NCBI GenBank assembly: GCA_029207755.1
Contig: JARCOQ010000016.1
Coordinates: 6,310,501 to 6,374,500, forward strand
From: Chamaea fasciata
Taxonomy: Eukaryota; Chordata; Aves; Passeriformes; Sylviidae
Reading direction: 5' to 3'
DNA length: 64,000 nt
This document shows positions 1 to 11,727 of this stretch, in pieces. Position numbers and translations under genes: made by a program. Below the pieces are notes generated by a model, which did no database searches, had not been told where the DNA came from, and was given only the letters and a program-made list of their open reading frames with translations. Every line of letters starts with the position of its first letter. Position 1 is the stretch's first letter.

Positions 1-3000
1 CTCAGTAAACAAACCTTGCGAAGCGTTATTTGCGTTATAAAGGTCTAAATGACATTTTTGTTTTGTTTCTGTGACATGCAAGCTGAATTCAAAGCAGCAG
101 AAAAATAATAGAAAATGAAGAAAAAACAATTGAAAACTAATTTGTGCCACTGAATGACTACAGAGAAAAACAAGAAAACTATAAAGGGACAGTCACTCTT
201 ATCGCTTCCTGAAAACTTTGCTTTTTCTTTATATGATAAGTAAGATTAGAGGAGTTTGAAAGTGAAGTCTTATTTTAAAATGGTAGCTTCTTTCTCATCA
301 GCCTTTGCTTTCACCCACAATGTGATTCTGGGGATCAGTGAAACACACTGAAGCCTTCTGGAGTTGCTACTAACTACTGCTTCAATGGCACACATTTTAA
401 GTTTTTGGGTGGGAATTTAAATACACAACTGAGAGTTTGAATGTGCCGTTGTAGCTGAAATTACTAATTTTTGTACATTGTTGCTCTTTTTACCATACAA
501 GAGCCGCAACAAGAGTGGTGTCTCTGTCCCCACACTCCCATGAAGGCAGTGCACACACCCCAGATTTAGCAGTCTGGTGCCATGCAACCAAGCCTAGAAT
601 GACTTTTAAAACATCACATTTATTCTGCAACACCTGTTCAGAAAACCAAGGTTTGTTCTAAGCCAGGGTTCTTACACCACAGAAGGACTGGAACAATTTC
701 CTGCCGCTTGACCCTGCAGAGCACACATGCTGCAGGAGCAGCCTCCTCCTTAGTGTAGCAGCATCCTCATCTGCATTTTGTGCTCGGTTTTTCTACTCCA
801 GCATGGATGGCACCTCCTGAAGTTCATGCTTCATGTGTAGTGGTACAGCGCCCTTTTCCAGCAGGATATTCCCTATGGTCCAGCTCTCCATGCCTGCCCT
901 GAGCTCCCCGTGCTACTGCTCAGGTGGTGACACTCAGTGCACTGACCTTTCCTGTTTCAGAGCTCTTCAGGAAATCCAGCGCTCGCCCTTCCTCCGCCTC
1001 TGCTCGTCTAATGAGCTTTGTGATGCCACACAGCCACTGATATTTTCAAGGGTAGTGGCAGGATAACATTAATGAATTTATTCTGGATTTTCGTGTTAAA
1101 TGTATTATGCAAATGTTAATCAGTTTCTGCAGAACTTTGAGAAAGGTGCTGCATGAAATAAACAATACGGTGGCAGTTCTGGCAGTAGAATTTATAGAGC
1201 TTCAGGTGTTTAATATTCAATGTGCAAATTCCTTTAAAAAAAATTTTTTAAAGGGCATGTTGGTAAAACTTTCCTGCACAAATGTGAATCTGTGCACTCG
1301 TGGTCCCTGATGTTAACAAACATTAGCAAGTCTGTTCTGTGCATGTCCTTGTTCCATTTGACATCCACTTTGCACATCACATTTATTGGGGCCACCAAGG
1401 CCATCAAACAGCTCCTCCTTGAACCACCTAATGACAAACCTACAAGTAACTGACATGTTTATGCTTCTCCTCTCTGCTCCCCTGGAATGTTTCTAATTTC
1501 TGTTAATTCTAATAACAGCAATGTATTCAGAATTAACATGTACAAATATTTGCATAGCCCCAGCTAATTCAGTGTCACATAATCCCCAGGGGCTGGATCA
1601 CAGCTGGAGGTTCTGCACTCCTTCCATTTTACACCAGTTCTAGGATTTCCTGCAGTACCTAATCCACGTGGCACAAGATACACGATGTTTTTTCCCCAAT
1701 AAGATGTATAATCCTTTCAGCACAATTTATGGGCACATTATGGGGGAAGCTCTTTTCCTTCCCATTCATTTGGGTGCCACTTCAGCACATCCCCTTAAGC
1801 AGATCCCTGTGAACCCCAGGGACACCCACGCAGCAAAGCAGTTCAGACTTAGTTTCTGCTATCCAGCTCAAGAGATAATTGAAGTGAAGGTGGTGTAACA
1901 GCACAGGTGTGGCTCAGGCCATCCACCAGGACATGCTGCGCGACTCCATGGTCACCTCTGCCCCTGGCATGCTACTGTCTGTGACATCCCATCTCCATTG
2001 CTGTTGTCATCCCCAGAACCAGACTCATTGGCCCCTTCTCCAATCAAAGCCAGCTTCCTGTGTGAATATTCTCCCATTCTGTTTATGCAAGCACTACACC
2101 CCTCTGATCTGTCATAAATTAATATCCATGATGTCTGTTTATTGCATGGTTTTAGTTGCTGTTTTGAGCAAAACTGTGGAGTGACCCCCAGAGTGGTCTC
2201 TGACTATAAACACTTGAGCAGATACAGTTCCTTAGGTCAGTGCAGACTTGCTGCTGCCTGTGAGATTTAGAAGATAAGTTTTGCCTGCAAAAGATGAGCT
2301 TATTGCTGATCAAATCCAGGAACCTGTGGAACTGATCACAAATCACTCTGTTCCCCATCCACTCCCGCACACTCCCATGAACTGGATGAGTGGGGCAGCA
2401 CAGTTATGATCCCACCTTCTGCAGTCCTGGACCTGCACTTCTCTTCATCTTCTCTTTACTGGGTCTCCTGCTGTATGCTCTCAGTTATTCTATCTCATAA
2501 TTAAGTCCCCCTGGAGTACACGCAAATTTGTTCCTACGCCTTGCCAAAAGCAGTACCTGACTGAAGACATGCCAAATGATTTGCCCAGAACCATCTAAAG
2601 AAGCCTTCTAGAAAAAAATAAATGAAAGGCTGAACTTAGATAGGTGAGGTTTTCAATAGGGACCAGCTGTGCCACAGAGGCTAACACAGACCTCAGCACG
2701 CACAGATGAAGAAAAAAGGACAGGAAGTTTGTGAAAAGGGAGGGCATGGAGATAATCCAGGAAGAAGGCTTGTGAGCATTTGAGAGGCCAATTAGAGAAC
2801 TTTGAAAGGTTGACTATGTCCTTTTTAAGTTTTATAACAGTGTAAATGATTCATTCATCATTCTTCACTGGTCACAAAATGAACAGTTAGACTGTTAAAT
2901 GACCTCGGCTTTGCCTTGGGTTCTTAACTCCAAGCTAGTCATTGCCTGGCTGCCTAAGCCCTAACCATAAAATGAGTCATTAATGCTTAAAGAGGAGAAA

Positions 3001-6000
3001 CATTCTCTGTCCACCTTCCCCTGGGGTACAGCTCCCAGATGTTTTGTTATTCTCTCAAAATACAGTGCTAGAAGAAGGAGGAGGCCAGCCCAACCACAGA
3101 AGTTGCAGAGATAAGGGGAAAGAGAAACATGTGAATGCTCTGGATGTCCAGCACTTCTATCATTCATGGACATCTCACTCCTGGAGAACTAAACCCAGCA
3201 GGCACTTCCCTCAAGGACACCGTAATAGGTAATTCAGTCCCTTCTATTCTAACAGCAAAGATTAACATAAATTCCAGCTTCTGTCTGGGGTAAGTTTTCT
3301 GATGACTGTCCCCACACTATGTAGTTAGTCAGCTCTTTCTAAGTTTTGAAATAATAGGCAAAAATCAATCATTCCAATATGTATGAATAATACTGCATTT
3401 TTGAGAGTGTTGTTGTCTTGTTACTGACTGGCAGAGAGGCTAAACACAACCAGTTACTATTATGAGCAGGGACATGGCAATCAAAGTCGGACATCCAGAG
3501 TTCGTGCCCAGTCATGACCCTTTCCCATTGACAAACTGCCCTTGTTGCGTTTTGTCTACTCCTGAGATCCTCTCCCAGTTTTCTGTCAGGTTTTCTTGAC
3601 TGTGAGCATCCACAGGTGATTCTTTTCACTCAGAAAAACGCCAGAAAATACAGACTCTTTCCCTTTAGCCTCATAAATACACATGCACACAGTCAAAGGG
3701 ATTAGGCTGCCAGCTTGGCTATGGGACTAGCAGTGATTTTCAAGCCCAAACACATCTCAGTGTAAAAAAATCCACCCCATCTACTTGTCTTTTATCTATA
3801 CGGATCCACTCATCTGAACTCTAACTGGAGTTTCATTCTCACCAACCAGCTGTGAACTAATTACGAGGACTTTAACTAGTCCTGCTCCCTCTCCAAGCAT
3901 ATGGATCCAATTAAGGCAAACTGCAGCTGATTTTAATCAATCTTCCTTGAAGCAGCCAACCTTGAAGAATCTCTTCTTCAGCTGGAAGAGTAGAGGAGAG
4001 CAGGAAAAGCAGGAGAGTAGTATTTGCATAAGGAACACTTCACATCCGCTTGGTTGCCTGTAAACACAGGGCTCCTAGCAGTAAGAAATGCTAATTGAAC
4101 ACTCCTCACAACTCTTTCCTCCCACTTTATCCAAAAAGCACTGATTTGATCAGTCTCTTTTGTTCCTGGAATCAAGCTGCACTTTTCCACCAGCACCTCT
4201 GGAAGATGGTCCAGATCATTTCAGATAACTAAACAAACCAAGCCTTTCTTTGAAATCTCAGCCTGCCCACCATGGGCCAAGCAGCAGCAGCTCAGGCTTC
4301 CTGGAAATGTTCTTTTGCTTCATGGAAAGGAAGAAAGGTAGAGGAGATGAGATAAAATTGTGTGTTTAAACCCACTCTTTTCATATTATTTGAATCCCTC
4401 TCCTGAGCCAAGGTTTCAAATGTTTTCCTTAAGATAATATCCTAGGCACCAGGGAGGCAGTCTCAACCGGGTGTCATTTCTCTACAGCTCTACATCTCCT
4501 GTGTTTTTGTAATCTGAGGTTTTCATTAGCAGTAAAGACCTAGCCAGTGAGTGATATCCATGCTAAAGTCTTTATACCAGTGAAGGAAAATCAATGCATC
4601 CTGCAGCTAGGTGTCAAGAGGCAAAGGGGTTCTGGTAGATAGGGTGTGTGGAGGTGGAAAACGCCTTCAGGCATAATTCAAGCTGTCCCCACACAAGCAC
4701 AGAATACAAAAAGATGTCAGATGTGATATACCCGGCTGTGGAGAGCTATCAGCACCTCAGTTCATTTGCTAATACTGAGCTCAAGGACTGTGAGTCACAC
4801 ACCAAGAGCACTTTTCCAGGTGCTCCTCTGCCCTCTGCTCAGTCCATCAGGGTTCCCTTGCTCACAAAGTGGGCTTTTGTGCAGAAATCAGCGAAATTCC
4901 TGTGCCAATATTCAGATACAAAAGGATGTGAGAATTTCTTCACAGAATTGGAATGGGCTGCCCAGAGAAGTGGTGGATTTGCCATTTCTTTAAGGAAAGA
5001 CTGGGCATGACACTCACTGCCATGGTCTGGTTGACAGACTTGGTCTGGTGGTGTTGGGTCATAGGTTGGATTCAATGATCTGAGATCTTTTTTGACCTAA
5101 ATGATTCTGTGATTTGGAAACAAACACTTTTGAAACTCTACTCCTTTCCACAACCTCAACACATTCAAACTGACAATTTTAATTACAAATTATTAGCTGT
5201 ATCTGCCTAGATTTCATGCACCAATCACAACTTTGTGAACACAACAGATTCAGTTCAGTGTAAAGCACTCAGAGCCTCAATTCTACAACCTGTGTCTTCC
5301 AAATTCCCAACTTTAATATGTTCCTTCTACGTATCTTTCCTGTAGTAGATACAATTCCAGGAGTCAGAGGTTTTATTTTACAAGAAGGAACTGCAGATCA
5401 GAAATCACTCTCATTCTACCTGGTTTAATGTCAGCCCCTTCTCTTACACCTTTATTTGATTGAAGCCGTGCTTCTCCCATGCTTGTAGTTGTAGTCATCT
5501 TCCTGTTCAGTAAAACTTCCTTGTGACTTCTGTATATAGTCTGTCTTGCTTTTTTTCCCCTTCATGATAAAGACTTTATTTTAACCCATCATTTCCCAAT
5601 GATTTCTTTCAGAGGTAGGAATAAATAACATGTCAAACTAGCAACGCTTCAGCGACCTTATCTGAGTGTATAATGACATTTTCAGCATATTTGCTCAGCA
5701 CTGATAGAGGAGGTAAATTTCTAAGCTTATCCTTAACTTTGTGGGCTCTCACTGTAACAAACCTTCTTTCAATGTGTTTATAAAAAGAGTCATTTTAAGC
5801 TTGGTCTGTCAAGGTATTTGATTCACAAGGTGAATAAAAATTGGGAAGGCTGATGTTTCTCCCTCTGAGGAGTTCTTGGCCATTCAGGTGGGCACACACT
5901 GATCAATACTGACACTTTAGCATTCAGCTGACATATTTCTGTACTTGTGCTTTCCTCTCTACTCCTTCTCTTTCGAAAAAACTACTTTAGGCATCAAGTC

Positions 6001-7628
6001 CTCTAAGACACAAGTAAAGTGAGAGTTTAGGGACGGGGGAGCTACCATCTGTTAAACAAGGAGTTAAAGCCATGTCCTCAGCCTTGGCAAGGGAGGTGGA
6101 AGAGCATCATTACCTGAATTCAGCTCACTAACTTGAAGATTTGTTTCCTAGACCTGTTACTCAAGACTTGGCATCTCAAGTCACTTGGTTCATCTTTGTA
6201 TGAACAAACGAAGCAGATCTTTGTGATATTTCGAGATCCCACAAATAAAATAGGGAATTCCTCTGGTCAGGCCTTCTTGGAAAGCCAGCAACCACTGTAA
6301 GACCATGTAGGTAGATTAACCATGACCTGAGCTGTAATCTGCTCTGAAACCAAAGCTGCTTGTGTGTTTGTTGGAGACCTAAGCATCCAAACACCAGCCC
6401 AAAGCTTTCATCTCCTTCTGATGACTGAAACCCAATTAAAGGAGAGAGGGGTGACAGGTTTCACACTAAACATGGCTCAGCAGAGATGCTCAGCAGCTCT
6501 CAGCTCCCTGCTTTATCAAAGCTGTCACTTCCCCTGTCTTCAGGAATGGGTTATAAAAATAAAAAAAATTTGATTCACGTCTAATAGGTGTCAAAATAAA
6601 ATCAATGCTCTGGCTGAAATCTGGGCAATTTCAAACCTGCAGGTAGGTTTTCTAAGATGAAGCAATTTGAAAAAAAATTGGGAAAAATAAAGATAAAAAG
6701 TAAGAAAAATTAAAATAATAGAACGCTACAATGACAAATTGTTCAGCACATCAGAGAGAAAAGAAGGAAGCAATAACACTCTTCATAGAAGGGTGGGTTT
6801 TGATTGAACCACCAGGCTCAGGTTCTTGTTTGCTCCAGCATCTTTCAAACAGGAAACACCAGAAAAGTTTGAAGCAACTCCCTTGCCCTCCCTCTGCACA
6901 GGAAAGCTGTTCCTAGGGTGACAACAAGCAGAGCAGCCGGTCCACATATCTGCTGCAGGTGCCCTTGTGTGAGATTTCATGGATCTCTCCAGAGTGAAAA
7001 GCTGAACACCTTCTGCCATAGAGGACAGCAGCAGGAAAAGCAAAACACACAGAGTAGCACAGCAAAAGTAACACACCTCCCATCCTCCTGACTCCACACA
7101 TTCTGCTCTCCACGTCTGTGGATGCTGCCAGTGCATCCCCTCAACAGCACCAATGGTTCCTGGCTTGGAAAACTCCAGGAACTGAGGTGGTCTCTGCTTC
7201 CACCACTGATACCAGCAGAGAGGAGACTTCAACAGGAACAAAACTCAAAATTTCCCATCCACTCCATGTTGTTCAGCCCTGTCTGTGCTCCCACTTTGTC
7301 ATGGATGAATTTGGGGACAGACAACTTCTAGTAGTGGAGCTACTTAACACAGACCAATTTTTAAGGCTCCAAGAAGAGAAGTCCTACAGAGAGTCATCCA
7401 ACAAGACAACTGAATCTGTGTGATTCCATCTGACATCAAACCTCTCTGATGGCACGGGCAGGAATACAGGTGTGACAGTGCAGTCAGCACAGGCTGCCCA
7501 GAGGTGCCTTGCCCAGATGGAGGGGAGGGAAACTCCGTGCTGGGAGCACTCAGGCACATCTGTTAGAACAGCCGCGGCACATGGACCACGCCAGGCTCTC
7601 CAGCTGCTCTGGACCTCCACACTCCTAC
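1..7628 (-). other. MAD1L1: MAD1L1 intron (3'-ward part, incomplete)
   Basis: This is non-coding sequence downstream, in transcript sense, of the LTLQ exon. No splice-flanked segment matching the next MAD1 exon was seen. Apart from a CR1 3' tail (about 4915..5117), it holds AT-rich intronic DNA with no recognised gene. Short open frames here have no recognisable homology or codon bias. Confidence 0.85.
4915..5117 (+). mobile_element. CR1 LINE 3' fragment (truncated)
   Basis: The sequence contains the typical CR1 3' region: ggaatgggctgcccagagaa, later ttgggtcataggttggattc, and an end in aaatgattctgtgattt. The 5' part is absent, which is usual for these non-LTR elements. It is diverged and non-coding. 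The left boundary is approximate. Confidence 0.85.
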
Positions 7629-7719
7629 CTGCAGAGTGAGCTTCTCCAGCTTCATTTCCAGAGATCTGTTCTCCTCTGCCAGCTTGCTGCGTTCAGCTTC
7701 CAGCTCCTCGATTTTCAAC
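7629..7719 (-). CDS. MAD1L1: MAD1L1 coding exon (91 nt, 1 nt plus 30 codons), last in window
   Basis: The minus strand completes an arginine codon and then encodes LKIEELEAERSKLAEENRSL followed by EMKLEKLTLQ. Human MAD1 has the corresponding LKVEELEGERSRLEEEKRML segment. The acceptor is ttccctttttctccag before GTTGAA, and the donor is CTGCAG before gtaggagtg. It enters in phase 2 and leaves in phase 0. The segment is a leucine-zipper-like helix with leucines and isoleucine at regular 3-4 spacing. In the MAD1 family the next exon carries the MAD2-interaction motif; none of it is found between here and position 1, so the gene continues beyond the window. No frameshift or stop is present, so the gene looks intact here. 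Confidence 0.97.
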
Positions 7720-8029
7720 CTGGAGAAAAAGGGAATATTAATAGACTTTGGGTGTCCCCACACAGTCCCACCACAAATAATGAAGTAAAGCATGAAACCA
7801 GAAATAGTGTCAGATTATTCCTGCATTCAGTACCACAAAACTGCATTACTGAGGCAGCTAAAACATATGGTTAAAAGTGACATGTTTATGTGATGAGAAT
7901 ATAATTTGTAAAAGTATATTAAAAATAGACAATTTGAATATAAAGCAAGTTCAGCTTGGATACCTTCTGAAGCACAGACTGAGTCTAGACCATCATGTTT
8001 AATAACCACCAGCAGTTAAAACCTCTATG

Positions 8030-9240
8030 AGGCATCAAATCTCTTTTTGATCTGATTTATACTTTTGGCCTTCACAACACTCCTTGGCAGTAAGTTCCAC
8101 AATTTAATTATGTACTGTGTGAAAAATTAGTCCAGTTTGTTTTATACTTCACATGTGATTATTTCACTGAGTGCCCGTTAGTTCTGCTATGAAAAGTCAT
8201 GAATAATTGCAGCACATTCCCCTCTCCACATCACAGTACAGGCCTCCTCTATTATTTGCTGAAGAATCTCAGTTTAGTCTTCCTTCACACCAAGGGTTTT
8301 CCATATTTTTATTGTTCTTCCTTGTTCCATCAAGTTTTATATAGACTTTTTGACATGAAATAAGCTGGAACTACAAAGAGCACTCAGATATATTCAGTGG
8401 TACAAAGAGGATTTCTGCTTTATTCTCAACTTCCTTTCCAACAGCTTCTAGTGCTCTATTTGTATTTTTAACTACGGAGCACCTACCTAATATTTTCAGA
8501 AAGCTGTTCACAATAATGTAAGATCTCTTTCTTGAGTGACAACAGCTCATTTAGAGCTCTCTGTTGTGGGAGCAGAAGTAAGGGTGTTTTTCCTTATGCG
8601 CATGGGTTTGGCAATTATTGACATGCAACTTCATCTCCCATCTCAAGCAGCATCCTAAGACTTCTTCTGAAATTTTGAGTGCTCTGATAAGCCGAGTAAT
8701 TTATTATTATCTCAAACTCTGCCACCTCACTACTCACAGACTCCTTTTTTGTGTTGGACAAGTTCCCAAATCCCAACCAAAACCATTCTAGGACTTAGTG
8801 GAAAAACCCCCGGCATTGTGAAAACATTTATTCTTTGATTTTCCATATTTTAACTTTGTATTGCATAAGCAAATTAATGCAAGAAAAATGCATGAAGTCT
8901 TACAAAGTAAAAATATATTGGATTTTCTCTAGCTCAGGAAATCCTGGAGACAAGGCACAGAGAAGCCAGGGGAGCCTCCTGGCAAGGTACCCAGATGTTC
9001 TGTCCTGTTCACATGGGCACCCACAGTACGCTGGGACAGCCAGACCTCTAGGGGTTATATATTCTTATCAATCCAACAAAGAATCTCCTTTTTTTACTCC
9101 ATCCAAGTTTCCTTATAACCTTTGGCTCAAATTTGAAAGGTCAAATACATAAGCTCAACCATACCAGCCTTAGACAAATGACTGGTGAATCCTTCAGAGA
9201 ACGCCATCAAACTTGTTAGGCAAGAGATATATGCATAAAA
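8030..9240 (-). mobile_element. Old, degenerate CR1-like LINE, antisense to plus strand
   Basis: Several blocks match ancient amniote CR1 as I know it: gtaagttccacaatttaatt with tgtgtgaaaaa, then aagatctctttcttgagtga with acagctcattta, and actctgccacctcactactc. Their order on the plus strand is that of a minus-orientation element. It is heavily mutated and has no open reading frame. The boundaries are rough, and the 9000..9240 part is the least certain. Confidence 0.68.
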
Positions 9241-10349
9241 AATTTGATACAATTTTTTTTCTTCCATTTAATACAGAGTACAAAACCCTGATGATCCTTC
9301 AAGACCCTCCCCTTCCACACGTTAACTTCTTGGGATAAATTGTACAACTAATTCAGAATAACATTGATCTTTGGATTCAATTTTCTCGGGATATTCTTAA
9401 AAAATAATTATCTTGCTTAATAATATTTTAAATTATCTAAATTAAGCTGAAAATCCTTGCACCATACAATAAAGAATACATCCATCTGCCAATATCCCAA
9501 AATTATGCAAAAGCGATTTCAGGTACAAGGAGGAAGTCATCTCTCTGATTCATTTGGCAACAGTTCCAAACTTTTCCATAGAAGCAGGTTGATCTACATC
9601 AGATTCAGCACAGAAATGTCTCCTTTATAAATATGCAGCTTGGATTGTTTAAATTATTTGTAAGCCTGACCCCTGCTGGCAATTTTCAAATATTATAAAG
9701 TCTCATCTTTTTCTGCTCTTGGAAGGCTCTAAAATGCCGAGGAACGGTTTTAGCACTGTCCAGGCCATTAAGAAATATCATCAATAACTTTCAGAAGAGA
9801 CACAAAGCTAGTGGGGATGGAGGATGCTGAAGCAGGAGACTGAAAAGGTCAGGAAAAATGGAAATTCAAAGTGGAATTAATGCTTTTAATGGTGCATTTC
9901 TAAATAGATTGCAGAACAGGCCACAAGGAGAGCAACACTCTTCTCTGAGGAACAACAGCACAACAGCTCCTGAAAGGTCAGAGCCACAGGACTCTCATCA
10001 GCACTTTCTCCATCCTTGACATGCTGAATTTTAATTGGGAACAAATTTCTCCCCATCCAGCCTCACGAATAATCTGACACTGCTGTTATCTGCCTGTGAA
10101 ACTTGTCTCCATGGGGAGGTTTAAGATCAGGCCTCTCAGTTACCCTTTGAAAACCACTCATAGCAGCAGCCAGAAAACACTTCCCAGAGACCTGAGACAC
10201 AGCTGTAATGAGGGTAGATTCAAGCCATTACATTTTTGTGTTATTTCACCTGCAATTTCAGGATTCAATAATCTGTTTGTGCCCTTTGTGTCTCGCTGCT
10301 GAGCAAGCGGTGATTTAAAGCCTGGGGTGCTCCCAGTCAGGCAGCAGAT

Positions 10350-10720
10350 ATCACAGAATCCTGAAACGGTTTGTGGTGGAAGGGACAGTAAAAATCATTT
10401 AGTTCCCCTCTCTGTCGTGGGCAGGGACACCTTCCCCTATCCCAGATTGCTCCATGCCCTGTCCAACCTGGCCTTGGACGCTTCCAGGGATGGGGCAGCA
10501 ACAGCTTCTCTGGGCAACCTGTGCCAGGGCCTCCCCACCCTCACAGGGAAGAATTTCTTCCCAATATCCCATCTAACCCTGGCCTGTGCCGGTTAAAAGC
10601 CATTGCCCCTTGAGCTACCACTCCATGCCATGGTCAAAAATCCCTCTTCAACTCTCTTGTCTCCCCTTTAGGGACTGAAAGGGCACAATAAGGTCATCCT
10701 GGAGCCTTCTCCAGAACCAC
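10350..10720 (-). mobile_element. CR1 LINE 3' fragment, minus orientation
   Basis: Read on the minus strand it runs from ggagaaggctccaggatgac through ggaggccctggcacaggttg and cccagagaagctgttgctg to a tail with caggattctgtgat. This is the standard avian CR1 3' end. It is 5' truncated. GC-rich sequence continues to about 10920 and may or may not belong to the same insertion. Confidence 0.92.
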
Positions 10721-11596
10721 CCACTCTGTGACCAGGAACAGGCACGGGAGCACCCGTGAGCTGAGGAGCACGGCCTCTCCCCCCGAGCATGGCCTTGGGC
10801 TCCCCCCCAGGTGGCTGCTCCTTCCCAGTGTCCCAGCTATGGGGACATCCTCCTTTCCTGGCACAATGTAGGGCTGTAGGGCTTCCTGCCCTGCTCTGGG
10901 CAAGGTCAGCCCACTGAGTCACAGGGCACTCCCTGGTTCTCCTTCAGACACAAAAACCGCTGCTTCCTCTGCACTGAGCAACAGGAACATTGCTGCAACC
11001 TTTGTGCCAAGAGGATTTTGAGACTGACTAGTGCTCTCACCACTTATCCCTCTCCTATCTTATTTTTAACACCGTTAAGTGTCCTGGATCTCCAGTGGGA
11101 AAGCGTTCAGAACCATTGGCAAACAGTTTGTGCTATTCCAGCTTTGCTTCCCAGCCCCCTGGGGAATGTTTCCCAATGGCAAAGAGAGAGAAGCAAGGGA
11201 AATCCTATCTATATATAAACACAGCAAAGCATTTGCAGCTGGTGGTTAAAATATGGAAGTCAAATATTGAAAAATATTTACAGGCTTGGCACTTGGATTT
11301 TTTTTCATTTACGTATTTTTCTCATTAAGTTCACATATAGGGATGATTTGGGATGCACCAGCATCCACAAAGGCAGCCTTGATGCACACTCCTTGTGCCT
11401 TTTCTCTCCAGGGACACCTGCGCAAGAGAGGTGATGCTGCTTTATCACCAATTTGCAGTCCTCCACTTTTCACATACGGGAGTTAGCTTCAGGTAGCTTG
11501 TTTGTCTTGAGCAACCCAAGACAAATCCGTGTGAGTACCACAAAAAGCAGGGTACAGAAACACCTGCGGACAGCACAATCATCTCCCAGCTCAATT

Positions 11597-11727
11597 TTTG
11601 GCCCAGAATGGTCTGGGTTAAAAGAGACCTTAAAGATAATTCAGTTCCAGCCCCTCCACCATGGGACACCTTTCACTAAACCAGATTCCTCCAAGTCCCA
11701 TCCAACCTGGCCTTAAAAGCTGGTGTT
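11597..11727 (-). mobile_element. Short CR1 3' fragment, minus orientation
   Basis: The plus strand reads cagaatggtctgggttaaaa then gagaccttaaagataattca and ccatccaacctggccttaaa. This is the reverse complement of the last part of a CR1 element. Only about 130 bp are present. Confidence 0.85.

Noticed and set aside
10327..10922. Open frames of 84-89 codons
   Set aside because: Translation of a reverse-oriented CR1 tail and adjoining GC-rich sequence.
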